Assembly: GCA_035512595.1 (NCBI GenBank)
Contig: DATKDU010000151.1
Span: 1 to 12,851 of the forward strand
Length of the DNA: 12,851 bases
Direction: 5' to 3'
DNA from: DATKDU01 sp035512595
Lineage (GTDB): Bacteria > Planctomycetota > Planctomycetia > Pirellulales > Pirellulaceae
Shown: positions 7,059 through 12,851 of the stretch, in pieces
Layout: every line of letters begins with the position of its first letter
Numbering within the stretch: position 1 is the first letter of the stretch
Program-made: the position numbers and the translations under genes
Notes under the pieces: generated by a model
The model's database searches: none
Told to the model about the DNA's origin: nothing
What the model saw: the letters and a program-made list of their open reading frames with translations, nothing else

Positions 7059-7163
7059 GTAGAACGGATTTCAATCCGTTCCTGAATAATCCAATGCCGA
7101 TTGCCGAGCCGTATGAACGGAATAAATTCGATTCTAAGCCAAACGGAATAAACTCCGTTCTAC
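7059..7163. repeat. Cluster of AACGGA inverted repeats between galE and the acyltransferase
   Basis: Hairpin 1 pairs GAACGGAT with ATCCGTTC (7062-7081, loop TTCA). Hairpin 2 pairs AACGGA with TCCGTT (7142-7159). The outer edges GTAGAACGGA (7059-7068) and TCCGTTCTAC (7154-7163) are perfect inverted copies, and ACGGAATAAA occurs twice (7117-7126, 7143-7152). It fills the whole space between the galE stop and the acyltransferase start. It may act as terminator or mRNA-processing site, or be a small REP/MITE-like element. Confidence 0.65.
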
Positions 7164-7164
7164 A

Positions 7165-8148
7165 TCAGTCGCCGTAGCCCCGCGGGTGCCCCTGGTGCCA
7201 GCGCCAGGCGGTCTCGACGATCGACTCGATGGTCGCGTACTTCGGCGACCAGCCGAGGGTCTCGCGGGCCAGCGTGCTGTCGGCGACCAGCTCCGGCGGA
7301 TCGCCCGGACGGCGCGGCCCGAGAACGGCGGGAATGGCGTGGCCGGTAATCTTCCGGCAGGCGTCGATCACCTCGCGAACGCTGTAGCCGCGGCCGGTCC
7401 CCAGATTGAGTTTCAGCCGCCGCCCGCCCCCCAGGCGCTCCAGCGCCAGGAGGTGTGCGTCGGCCAGATCCTCGACGTGGACGTAATCGCGGATGCACGT
7501 TCCGTCCGGCGTCGGATAATCGTCGCCAAAAATGGCGATCGATTCCCGCTGGCCGAGCGCGACTTGGAGCACGATTGGAATCAAGTGCGATTCGGGCAGG
7601 TGATCTTCGCCGATCGTGCCGTCCGCCGAGGCGCCGGCCGCGTTGAAGTACCTTAGCGCGGCAAAGCTCAGGCCGTAAGCGTGCGAATAATCGTCGAGCA
7701 TCCGCTCCACCGCCAGCTTGGAAAAACCGTACGGATTGATCGGTTGCTGCGGCGTCGTCTCGGCAATCGGCATCTTCTCGGGAGTGCCGTAGGTGGCCGT
7801 GGTGCTGGAGAAGACCAGCTTCTGCACGCCGGCGGCCCGCATCGCTTCCAGCAGGTGGAAGGTGCCCAGCAGATTGTTGCCGTAATAGAGCGCGGGATCG
7901 CTCACCGACTCCCCGACGAGGGCGAAGGCGGCAAAGTGCATGACCGCCTCGATGCGGTTGGCCTCCAGGACGCGCGTCAGGTGCGCCTGGTCGGACAGAT
8001 CGCCGGTGATCAGGCGGCCGGCCGGCACCGCGGAGCGATGGCCGCGGGAGAGGTTGTCGTACACCCAGATGTCATGCTGGCGGCTCACCAAAAGCCGCAC
8101 GGCATGGGAGCCGACGTAACCAGCGCCGCCGGTGACGAGGATGTTCAT
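7165..8148 (-). CDS. galE: UDP-glucose 4-epimerase
   Basis: 327 residues, the usual length. It interconverts UDP-glucose and UDP-galactose (or the N-acetyl forms) in the cytoplasm, feeding surface polysaccharide and galactose metabolism. The N-terminal Rossmann fold has GGAGYVG (residues 7-13) for NAD. The catalytic set is T116 in FSSTTATYG with Y140 and K144 in NPYGFSK. RYFNAAGA (166-173) and CIRDYVHVEDLADAH (218-232) are GalE signature segments, and the C-terminal substrate domain is complete. The ATG at 8148 is directly preceded, with no spacer and no ribosome binding site, by a seven-base repeat tract. It is divergent from xerD and upstream of the acyltransferase. Confidence 0.95.
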   Translation of the reverse strand: MNILVTGGAGYVGSHAVRLLVSRQHDIWVYDNLSRGHRSAVPAGRLITGDLSDQAHLTRVLEANRIEAVMHFAAFALVGESVSDPALYYGNNLLGTFHLLEAMRAAGVQKLVFSSTTATYGTPEKMPIAETTPQQPINPYGFSKLAVERMLDDYSHAYGLSFAALRYFNAAGASADGTIGEDHLPESHLIPIVLQVALGQRESIAIFGDDYPTPDGTCIRDYVHVEDLADAHLLALERLGGGRRLKLNLGTGRGYSVREVIDACRKITGHAIPAVLGPRRPGDPPELVADSTLARETLGWSPKYATIESIVETAWRWHQGHPRGYGD

Positions 8149-8183
8149 GGGTTCAGGGTTCAGGGTTCAGGGTTCAGGAGTCA
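8149..8183 (-). repeat. GGGTTCA heptad repeat touching the galE start codon
   Basis: Four perfect GGGTTCA units (8149-8176) and one variant, GGAGTCA (8177-8183). On the galE strand this reads as TGAACCC units running straight into the ATG, so the whole ribosome landing zone is repeat. A gain or loss of units would change leader length and possibly translation. Confidence 0.9.
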
Positions 8184-8190
8184 GGGAACG

Positions 8191-8218
8191 AATCTAGCGG
8201 TTATGGCGCGGGGGACAA
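8191..8218 (-). promoter_or_regulatory. Weak candidate promoter for galE
   Basis: On the minus strand TTGTCC (8218-8213) and TAGATT (8196-8191) are separated by 16 bases; each box matches four of six consensus bases. A start near 8184 would give a leader consisting almost entirely of the heptad tract. Weak evidence. Confidence 0.22.
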
Positions 8219-8285
8219 GGCGGTCAGATGATGCAGGCGGGCATTCTCAGGCCATATTTCAGGCGAAGGATTTGACAGGTCGAAG

Positions 8286-8361
8286 AATGACCAATGACCA
8301 AGCCCCAATGACCAGTGGGAGCAGGTCTTCATTGGTCATTGGGGCTTGGTCATTGGTCATT
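8286..8361. repeat. 29-bp perfect inverted repeat built from TTGGTCA heptads
   Basis: Arms 8286-8314 and 8333-8361 are exact reverse complements with an 18-base loop. The right arm reads TTGGTCA, TTGGGGC, TTGGTCA, TTGGTCA in phase. It ends seven bases before the xerD start codon. As RNA it would form a very stable stem over the xerD leader; as DNA it could extrude as a cruciform. Confidence 0.92.
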
Positions 8362-8368
8362 TCCTCCC

Positions 8369-9310
8369 ATGCGCCGACTCAAGCTCAAACTGATCGCTCC
8401 CTCCGCTGCGGCCGGCAGCTCGCAGGTGCAGCGGTGGGTCGCCGCCTGCCTCGACTACCTCCGCAGCGAGTGCCACCTGGCGGCCAATTCCCTCGCCGCC
8501 TACGAGCGCGACTTGAAACGCTTCTGCCAATGGCTTTCAGGCCGGGCGATGACCAAGCTCTCGGTTGCCGATCTGTCGGACTACATGGGCTGGCTCAAGG
8601 ACCAGAAGCTCGCCCCGCCGAGCATCGCCCGGCATATCGTCTCCCTGAAGGTTTTTTACCGCTACTTGCAGCTCGAAGGGCTGGCGCACGACAACCCGGC
8701 CGAGCTCTTGGGTACGCAGAAAATGTGGGAGCGGGTGCCGGAGGTGCTCACCCCGGGCATGGTACACGCGCTGCTCACCGCTCCGCAGCCGTATGACCCG
8801 TTCTACCGCCGCGACCGGGCGATGCTGGAGCTGCTCTACGCCACCGGCTGCCGGGCGTCGGAAGTTTCCGACCTTCAGATGCGCAACCTGCACCTGGCCG
8901 AGCGATACTGCCGGGCGCACGGCAAGGGGAACAAGGAGCGGATCGTGCCGCTGGGGGATGCGGCCATCAGCGCCATCGAAAGCTACTTGGGCGAAGAGCG
9001 GAGCAGGCTGGCGCAGCGCGCCGGGGGCTCGCCGCCGTGGCTGCTCCTGTCGCGCGGCGGACGGCGGCTGCGGCGGGAGGCAATCTGGGAGCTGGTGAAA
9101 CGCTATGCCAAGCGGAGCGGAGTGCCCGAGACGATCAGCCCGCACACCCTGCGGCATTCGTTTGCCACGCACCTGCTGGCCGGCGGCGTCGATCTGCGGC
9201 AGGTGCAGGAGCTGCTGGGACACGCCAGCATCGCCACGACGCAGATTTACACGCACGTCGATCCGACGCGGCTCAAGAAGGTCCACCGGGAGTTTCATCC
9301 GCGGGCCTAG
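8369..9310 (+). CDS. xerD: Site-specific tyrosine recombinase XerD
   Basis: 313 residues. With XerC it resolves chromosome dimers at dif near the terminus during division. The N-terminal SAM-like domain (about 20-105) precedes a catalytic domain with the complete active set: R162 in CRASEV, K186 in HGKGNKERIVPLG, H259 and R262 in SPHTLRHSFATHLL, H285 in LLGHASIATTQ, and the nucleophile Y294 in QIYTHVD. The C-terminal end FHPRA resembles XerD rather than XerC. ATG 8369 was chosen because it fits family length and leaves the hairpin outside the gene; a GTG at 8315 in the same frame would translate the inverted repeat. There is no ribosome binding site. It faces the exbD gene across a double hairpin. 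Confidence 0.93.
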   Translation: MRRLKLKLIAPSAAAGSSQVQRWVAACLDYLRSECHLAANSLAAYERDLKRFCQWLSGRAMTKLSVADLSDYMGWLKDQKLAPPSIARHIVSLKVFYRYLQLEGLAHDNPAELLGTQKMWERVPEVLTPGMVHALLTAPQPYDPFYRRDRAMLELLYATGCRASEVSDLQMRNLHLAERYCRAHGKGNKERIVPLGDAAISAIESYLGEERSRLAQRAGGSPPWLLLSRGGRRLRREAIWELVKRYAKRSGVPETISPHTLRHSFATHLLAGGVDLRQVQELLGHASIATTQIYTHVDPTRLKKVHREFHPRA

Positions 9311-9315
9311 GTGTA

Positions 9316-9363
9316 GGCCACTCGCTCCGCGAGTGGCCATGTGCACTCGCGGAGCGAGTGCAC
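9316..9363. terminator. Twin mirrored hairpins between xerD and exbD
   Basis: GGCCACTCGC-TCC-GCGAGTGGCC (9316-9338) and GTGCACTCGC-GGA-GCGAGTGCAC (9341-9363) each have a 10-bp perfect stem with a three-base loop. Their 17-base cores are exact reverse complements of each other. The position between convergent genes suggests a bidirectional terminator. No T-run, so a REP-like element is an alternative. Confidence 0.6.
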
Positions 9364-9381
9364 GACTTTCGGGGCGCGAGC

Positions 9382-9873
9382 TTACTTCGTCGGCGGCGGC
9401 TTGGGCGGTGCGAACTTGATCTTCTCGATCATCTTGATGATGTCGCCGTTGGGCTGCCGCTGGCCGGAGACCGCCGTGATGGCGCGGATGACGTTCTCGT
9501 ACTTGAGGTTGTAGTCGCAGTTCAGCTCGACCTCGGCCTCGGCGGTGAGGCTCCCATCCTGGACGAGGCTGGCAACTTCCTGATGGAGAGCTTTCCAGCC
9601 ATCCGCCCCGAACGAGCGGTCGTTCATGATGATGTCGCCGCACGAGCCGTCGTTGGTGGCCACCAGGCGGAGCTTGATGGGGGGCATCTGCTCGTCGGGA
9701 TCTCCCGCAGCTATCGCTGACAGCGGCATCTTGATATTAAAATCCCCTTCCATGGCCGCGATCTTCAGCGTCATGATGAAGAACGTCAGGAGCTGAAAGA
9801 CGATGTCGATCATCGGCGTCATGTCGATGGGGATCTTGGCAGTCCCGCTCGTCTTTTTGATGTGCACCGCCAT
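9382..9873 (-). CDS. exbD: ExbD/TolR-family biopolymer transport protein (second copy)
   Basis: 163 residues. ExbD anchors in the inner membrane by one helix and works with ExbB to turn proton flow into mechanical force. A short cytoplasmic N-terminus is followed by DMTPMIDIVFQLLTFFIMT (17-35), which carries the family's proton-linked aspartate D23 at the membrane helix. The periplasmic domain covers the rest and ends in a proline/lysine tail (KPPPTK). It is the last gene of the operon, 44 bp after the other exbD. The upstream AGAGAG is a weak ribosome binding site. It diverges from its sister in the periplasmic domain (insert GSCGDIIMNDRSFGADGW), suggesting a heterodimer rather than a simple duplicate. 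It could equally be called TolR. Confidence 0.9.
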   Translation of the reverse strand: MAVHIKKTSGTAKIPIDMTPMIDIVFQLLTFFIMTLKIAAMEGDFNIKMPLSAIAAGDPDEQMPPIKLRLVATNDGSCGDIIMNDRSFGADGWKALHQEVASLVQDGSLTAEAEVELNCDYNLKYENVIRAITAVSGQRQPNGDIIKMIEKIKFAPPKPPPTK

Positions 9874-9917
9874 AGTCTGACTCTCTGCTGGATGCTGTCG
9901 CCAGGCTTTACGGAAGC

Positions 9918-10367
9918 TTAAGGTCTGGCCTGCAGGTCTTCCTGGGCGCGAAGCGTGAATTTTTCAAACCTGGCCTCCTGGCAAACCTTGATCAACTCCT
10001 GGATCACGCCCGTCTTCGCGTCCTTGTGCCCGCGGATGATGATCGTGGCGATGGCGGCGGACTGTCCCCGCTGCTCGAGCGTTTCCCGCTCCAGATCGAG
10101 GATGGGGCGGATGTCGGCCGGCGAGGGATAGGTCTGTCCGGCCATGATCGGCCGCCCCTTCTCGTCCATCTGCACGGTGATCGCCACCTCGGCCGGCGCT
10201 TCGGGCGGCTTGGCCAGGATGCTGACCGGTAGCTGGATCTTGTCGCTGTTCTCGGCGGCGTCGAAGTTGATCAGGATCATGAAGAACGCGATCAACTGGA
10301 ACGTCATGTCGATCATCGGCGTGTAGTCCACCTCCAGGGTGGGGTGCAGCCGGCTGCCAATTCTCAC
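9918..10367 (-). CDS. exbD: ExbD/TolR-family biopolymer transport protein (first copy)
   Basis: 149 residues from GTG 10367. This start was chosen because GGAGGA (10380-10375) lies seven bases upstream; an in-frame TTG at 10382 would place that site inside the gene. The single membrane helix is DYTPMIDMTFQLIAFFMILINF (about 14-35), with the conserved aspartate at D20. The periplasmic domain contains the TIIIRGHKDAKTGVIQELIKVC segment typical of the ExbD/TolR fold. It follows exbB by 37 bp and precedes the second exbD by 44 bp, so the three are surely one transcript. Function as for the sister protein. Confidence 0.9.
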   Translation of the reverse strand: MRIGSRLHPTLEVDYTPMIDMTFQLIAFFMILINFDAAENSDKIQLPVSILAKPPEAPAEVAITVQMDEKGRPIMAGQTYPSPADIRPILDLERETLEQRGQSAAIATIIIRGHKDAKTGVIQELIKVCQEARFEKFTLRAQEDLQARP

Positions 10368-10404
10368 GAGCAGTTCCTCCAAGTGCGAGCGTATGGCCGG
10401 GCGG

Positions 10405-11247
10405 CTACTTCTTGTTCATCGTCTCAAACCGCGACATCAAGTTGCTGGACATCAAGCTGACTTCCAGCACCAGCCGCGTGATGCGGTTCTTGAGCAGGTT
10501 GAAGGCGATGATGGCCGGAATGGCCAGCACCAGGCCGACCAGCGTCGTGACGAGGGCCGTCGAAATGCCTTCGGCCAGCTCGCGCGGCTTGGGGGTAACA
10601 TCGCTGTTGGCGATTTTGACAAACGACAGCACCATGCCGTAGACCGTGCCGAGCAGTCCGACCATGGGTGCGATAGCGCCGATCAGGGAGATGTAGCTCA
10701 GCCGCTGCTCCAGCCGCAGGTTCTCTTCTTCTCCGGCCTGCCCCATCGCCTCGATGGCCTTGTCGTACCCTTGTTGGAGACTTTGCATGCCGGCGGCGAG
10801 GACCTGGCCGAGCATCGATTCGTCGCTTTTGGCCAGGTCGTACGCTTCCTGGAATTTCTTCTCGTTGAGGTGGGCCTCGAAAGCCTCGGCCAGGTGCTTG
10901 GGGGCGATCGAGTCGCGGCGGGCCGAGAGAATGTTCATCACCAGGAAGGCGACGAAGGAGAAGGAGATGATCAAGAAGACGGGGGTGAAGATCCACCCCA
11001 GCGCATGGATAAACCAACCCAAGTAGCTCTGCTGCTCCCGGACTTGCGAGCCGGCATTGGCGTCGGCCCCCGCCGCTGGTGCCGCCGGCTCAGCCGCGGC
11101 AACAGGTTCCTCGGGATTTTTCTCTTCCTGGGCGACTGCCGAGGGCAAGGAGATCACCCCCGCCGTCTGCAGCAGGTTCGCGCCCAGCACCGCCAGCGCC
11201 GCGATCCCCACCGCCATTGCCATCTTCTTCGTTACCGCTTGCCGCAT
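10405..11247 (-). CDS. exbB: MotA/TolQ/ExbB-family proton channel with N-terminal signal peptide
   Basis: 280 residues from ATG 11247, with GGAGA seven bases upstream; a TTG at 11268 in frame would include that site. An N-terminal hydrophobic leader (about 9-40, ending SAVAQ) looks like a cleavable signal peptide, followed by an Ala/Pro/Glu-rich linker (41-70) not present in E. coli ExbB. Then come three membrane segments: about 74-107, 185-211 (LIGAIAPMVGLLGTVYGMV, the TolQ/ExbB core) and 229-252 (TTLVGLVLAIPAIIAFN), with a cytoplasmic loop between the first two. The AEGIST and proline-containing helix motifs are conserved. It forms the pentameric channel around ExbD. First of the three motor genes, downstream of a TPR gene. 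Confidence 0.92.
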   Translation of the reverse strand: MRQAVTKKMAMAVGIAALAVLGANLLQTAGVISLPSAVAQEEKNPEEPVAAAEPAAPAAGADANAGSQVREQQSYLGWFIHALGWIFTPVFLIISFSFVAFLVMNILSARRDSIAPKHLAEAFEAHLNEKKFQEAYDLAKSDESMLGQVLAAGMQSLQQGYDKAIEAMGQAGEEENLRLEQRLSYISLIGAIAPMVGLLGTVYGMVLSFVKIANSDVTPKPRELAEGISTALVTTLVGLVLAIPAIIAFNLLKNRITRLVLEVSLMSSNLMSRFETMNKK

Positions 11248-11576
11248 GAATAATTCTCCAGCTCTCAAGAACCCCGTTCTATCTTTGGTCCGCTGATCCC
11301 GCGGCAGTGATTCCGCCGCCCGAGACCCGTTTATTGCCTTGGCAAGAACGATTTACCAATTCGTAAAAAACTCTGCCCAAGTAGCCAGCCAGCAGGAAGG
11401 GGAAAAGGCATTCTAAACCGGCCGTGTAATTCTGGTAAAGCACTTGGCGCACTGCACGCCCATTTCGTGAAGCCGCACCGCATTACAACCGTCAACTCCC
11501 TTACAAACTGTCTGGTGGCAATGGCGGAACGGCTGGCGCCACGGCCGGGGCTTCGGCGGCACTCAGCCCCAGCCAC
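11248..11576. other. Intergenic region between the TPR gene and exbB
   Basis: No gene recognised in 329 bp. A weak minus-strand promoter is possible: TTTACC (11439-11434) and TAGAAT (11415-11410) separated by 18 bases, which would give exbB a leader of about 155 bases. Small stems exist, for example TTTAC/GTAAA near 11350. Just after the TPR stop, the +1 frame stays open for about 25 codons (to 11501) and reads as an Ala/Pro-rich tail. Confidence 0.4.
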
Positions 11577-12632
11577 CTACTGCTGCCTGGCCAGCCAGTG
11601 GCTGCCAGCAAACCGCTGCCGCAGGGTCTCGCGGGCGTCGCTGGCGATTTCCGGCCGGTCGAGTGAGTCCCCGAGCCTGGCCAGTTGGAACAGGGCCTCG
11701 GCATGCGTGTCGCCGTCGCCGAAGAACATCAAGTGCGTTTGCAGGAAGGCGAGCAGGGCGTCCTTGGGCCGCGACGTTTTCAGGTAGCAGTTGCCCAGCG
11801 CATTGTTGGCGTAGGCAAACAGCCGCTTCTCCTTGGGGTCGTTGTCCTGGATCACTTTCTTGATCAAGGCGATCCCCTCGTCGGGCTGGCCGTTCTCGGC
11901 CAGACAGGCCCCTTTGCCGGCCTTTGCAAATTCCTTGAGCAGGTTGGTCTCCGGCGTGCTGAGCTCGCTGACAATCACCGCATCGTAGCTTTTGAGGGCG
12001 TCGTCGAACTTGCCCCCCAAATACTGCGACCGGCCCAGGGCCAGATTGGCCTGGAGCTTGTAGGTCGGCCAGGGAGCACCCGCCAGGCCGGTCTCGCCGT
12101 AGTACTTGGCCGCCTCGTCGAACTTGCCGCTGGCCACCATCAGGTCCCCCAGCGTCTCGGCCGCCTGATAGAAGCGGTAGTGGTTCTTACTGGTGGCCCG
12201 GACGAAATCGAGCATCGCGTTGGCGGCGGCCGTCTTGTCTCCCCCTTCGGTCATCGCCTGCTGCGCTTGGCAATAGGCTCTGAGGAACGCCACCTCCTGC
12301 TTCTCCATGTCGCGCTTCAGCTCGGCGACGTTGATCTTGTCCAGCTCCGTCAAGGCGCTGTTGAAATTCTTCTCCCCCACGGCATTGCGGGCATTGTTGA
12401 GCGCGTTGGGCTCGTCGGTGAACTTGAGCTGCTTGATCTCATTGACCGCATAAGCTTGCTCGGTCCCGTTAATCTCGAACTTGACCTCAGTGGGGGTCAT
12501 CGCGGTGATTGTCCCCCGCTTGGGAGCCCCCGAGGCGAGGTAGACAAGGTCGCTTTGGGCCATGGCCGCCGTGGGAGCCAGCAGGCCCCACAAGATGGTT
12601 GCCGTCAGGACCGCGGTGAGCGTCGTCCGCAT
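11577..12632 (-). CDS. Exported tetratricopeptide-repeat protein
   Basis: 351 residues from ATG 12632, with AAGGA eight bases upstream and a clear signal peptide (MRTTLTAVLTATILWGLLAP, cleavage likely after AMA near residue 25). An ATG at 12713 in the same frame would bury the signal peptide under 27 residues and is rejected. After a small beta-rich N-terminal segment (about 28-72, VYLASGAPKRGTI to EIKQLKF), the rest is helical with TPR-like repeats: 79-100, 155-180 (FDEAAKYYGE), 194-220 (GKFDDALKSYDAVI), 240-262, and 273-300 (ALGNCYLKTSRPKDALLAF). Likely a periplasmic scaffold for the ExbB/ExbD motor encoded just downstream; the partnership is inferred from gene order. No enzymatic motif. 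Confidence 0.85.
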   Translation of the reverse strand: MRTTLTAVLTATILWGLLAPTAAMAQSDLVYLASGAPKRGTITAMTPTEVKFEINGTEQAYAVNEIKQLKFTDEPNALNNARNAVGEKNFNSALTELDKINVAELKRDMEKQEVAFLRAYCQAQQAMTEGGDKTAAANAMLDFVRATSKNHYRFYQAAETLGDLMVASGKFDEAAKYYGETGLAGAPWPTYKLQANLALGRSQYLGGKFDDALKSYDAVIVSELSTPETNLLKEFAKAGKGACLAENGQPDEGIALIKKVIQDNDPKEKRLFAYANNALGNCYLKTSRPKDALLAFLQTHLMFFGDGDTHAEALFQLARLGDSLDRPEIASDARETLRQRFAGSHWLARQQ

Positions 12633-12713
12633 GAAAGGGTTCCTTGGGATCTGCCAGGGCAGGTATCTGCCGTGCCCATGCGAGGAGGGGACTTGCCTTA
12701 AACGCTGGAACAT

Positions 12714-12851
12714 CTAATTCGTACTCGTCGGCGTCAGTTTTGGCTTGACCGCCGGCGTGGCGGACGGCTTCGTCTGGCGGAGCGCGGGAATGCCTCCGGC
12801 GGGCTCGCCGAGCGACTTTTGGATGTCGCGGAGGAGCTGGTCGTACTGCGC
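12714..12851 (-). CDS. Unidentified protein, C-terminal end only
   Basis: The minus-strand frame is open from the right edge to a TAG at 12716-12714, giving 45 residues. They start AQYDQLLRDIQKSLGEP and end in a Pro/Thr/Lys-rich tail (KPSATPAVKPKLTPTSTN). Codon usage matches the neighbours. It lies 81 bp upstream of the TPR gene in the same orientation and probably belongs to the same operon. The helical piece followed by a disordered tail is compatible with another TPR or coiled-coil protein, but the family cannot be decided. Confidence 0.6.
   Translation of the reverse strand, partial: AQYDQLLRDIQKSLGEPAGGIPALRQTKPSATPAVKPKLTPTSTN

Noticed and set aside
8272..8277. TTGACA as -35 of an xerD promoter
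   Set aside because: A perfect -35 box, but the bases 16-18 positions downstream fall in the heptad arm (TGACCA) and do not resemble a -10 box.
7681..9643. Long frames antisense to galE (7681-8796, +) and xerD (8537-9643, -)
   Set aside because: Both overlap well-identified genes on the other strand and show no recognisable motif.
10339..11253. Plus-strand frame of 304 codons over exbB
   Set aside because: Antisense shadow; composition is His/Gln/Arg-rich and the minus strand is a clear ExbB.
11685..12701. Plus-strand frame of 338 codons over the TPR gene
   Set aside because: Antisense shadow; the minus strand has a signal peptide, ribosome binding site and TPR pattern.

Overview
The window looks like chromosomal DNA of a high-GC planctomycete, probably of the Pirellulales or Gemmatales type. 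The clues are an LEPR-type N-terminal motif on a large secreted multidomain protein, an ExbB with its own signal peptide followed by two ExbD genes and a TPR protein, weak or absent ribosome binding sites at several genes, and intergenic DNA full of seven-base tandem repeats. The phylum assignment is inferred from style and not proven. No rRNA, tRNA, CRISPR array or phage structural gene was seen.

Layout. Positions 1-1371 hold an IS1380-family transposase cut by the left edge. Positions 1372-2814 contain no confident protein gene. This stretch has a near-consensus sigma70-type promoter whose -10 box lies inside a perfect 14-bp palindrome, three consecutive short hairpins just downstream, and an AT-richer island flanked by two opposed arrays of G/C-rich heptads. 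Positions 2815-5652 encode a 945-residue secreted zinc metalloprotease: LEPR motif, metzincin HExxHxxGxxH site, PPC-like domain, three choice-of-anchor-D-like repeats and a golvesin/xanthan-lyase-type C-terminal domain. On the minus strand lie a PlsC-family acyltransferase (5839-7056) and galE (7165-8148), separated by a small inverted-repeat cluster. The divergent galE/xerD spacer carries two further heptad repeat types, one touching the galE start codon and one forming a 29-bp perfect hairpin just before xerD (8369-9310). Two mirrored hairpins separate xerD from a minus-strand operon read right to left: an unidentified gene cut by the right edge, a secreted TPR protein, exbB, exbD, exbD.

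Function. The ExbB/ExbD/ExbD set should form a proton-driven inner-membrane motor, and the exported TPR protein is a likely periplasmic partner. The acyltransferase and galE belong to envelope lipid and glycan biosynthesis, and XerD to chromosome dimer resolution. The most unusual content is non-coding: four heptad-repeat tracts of three sequence types, two of them placed exactly at translation starts, plus the promoter/palindrome/hairpin block around 1974-2105.
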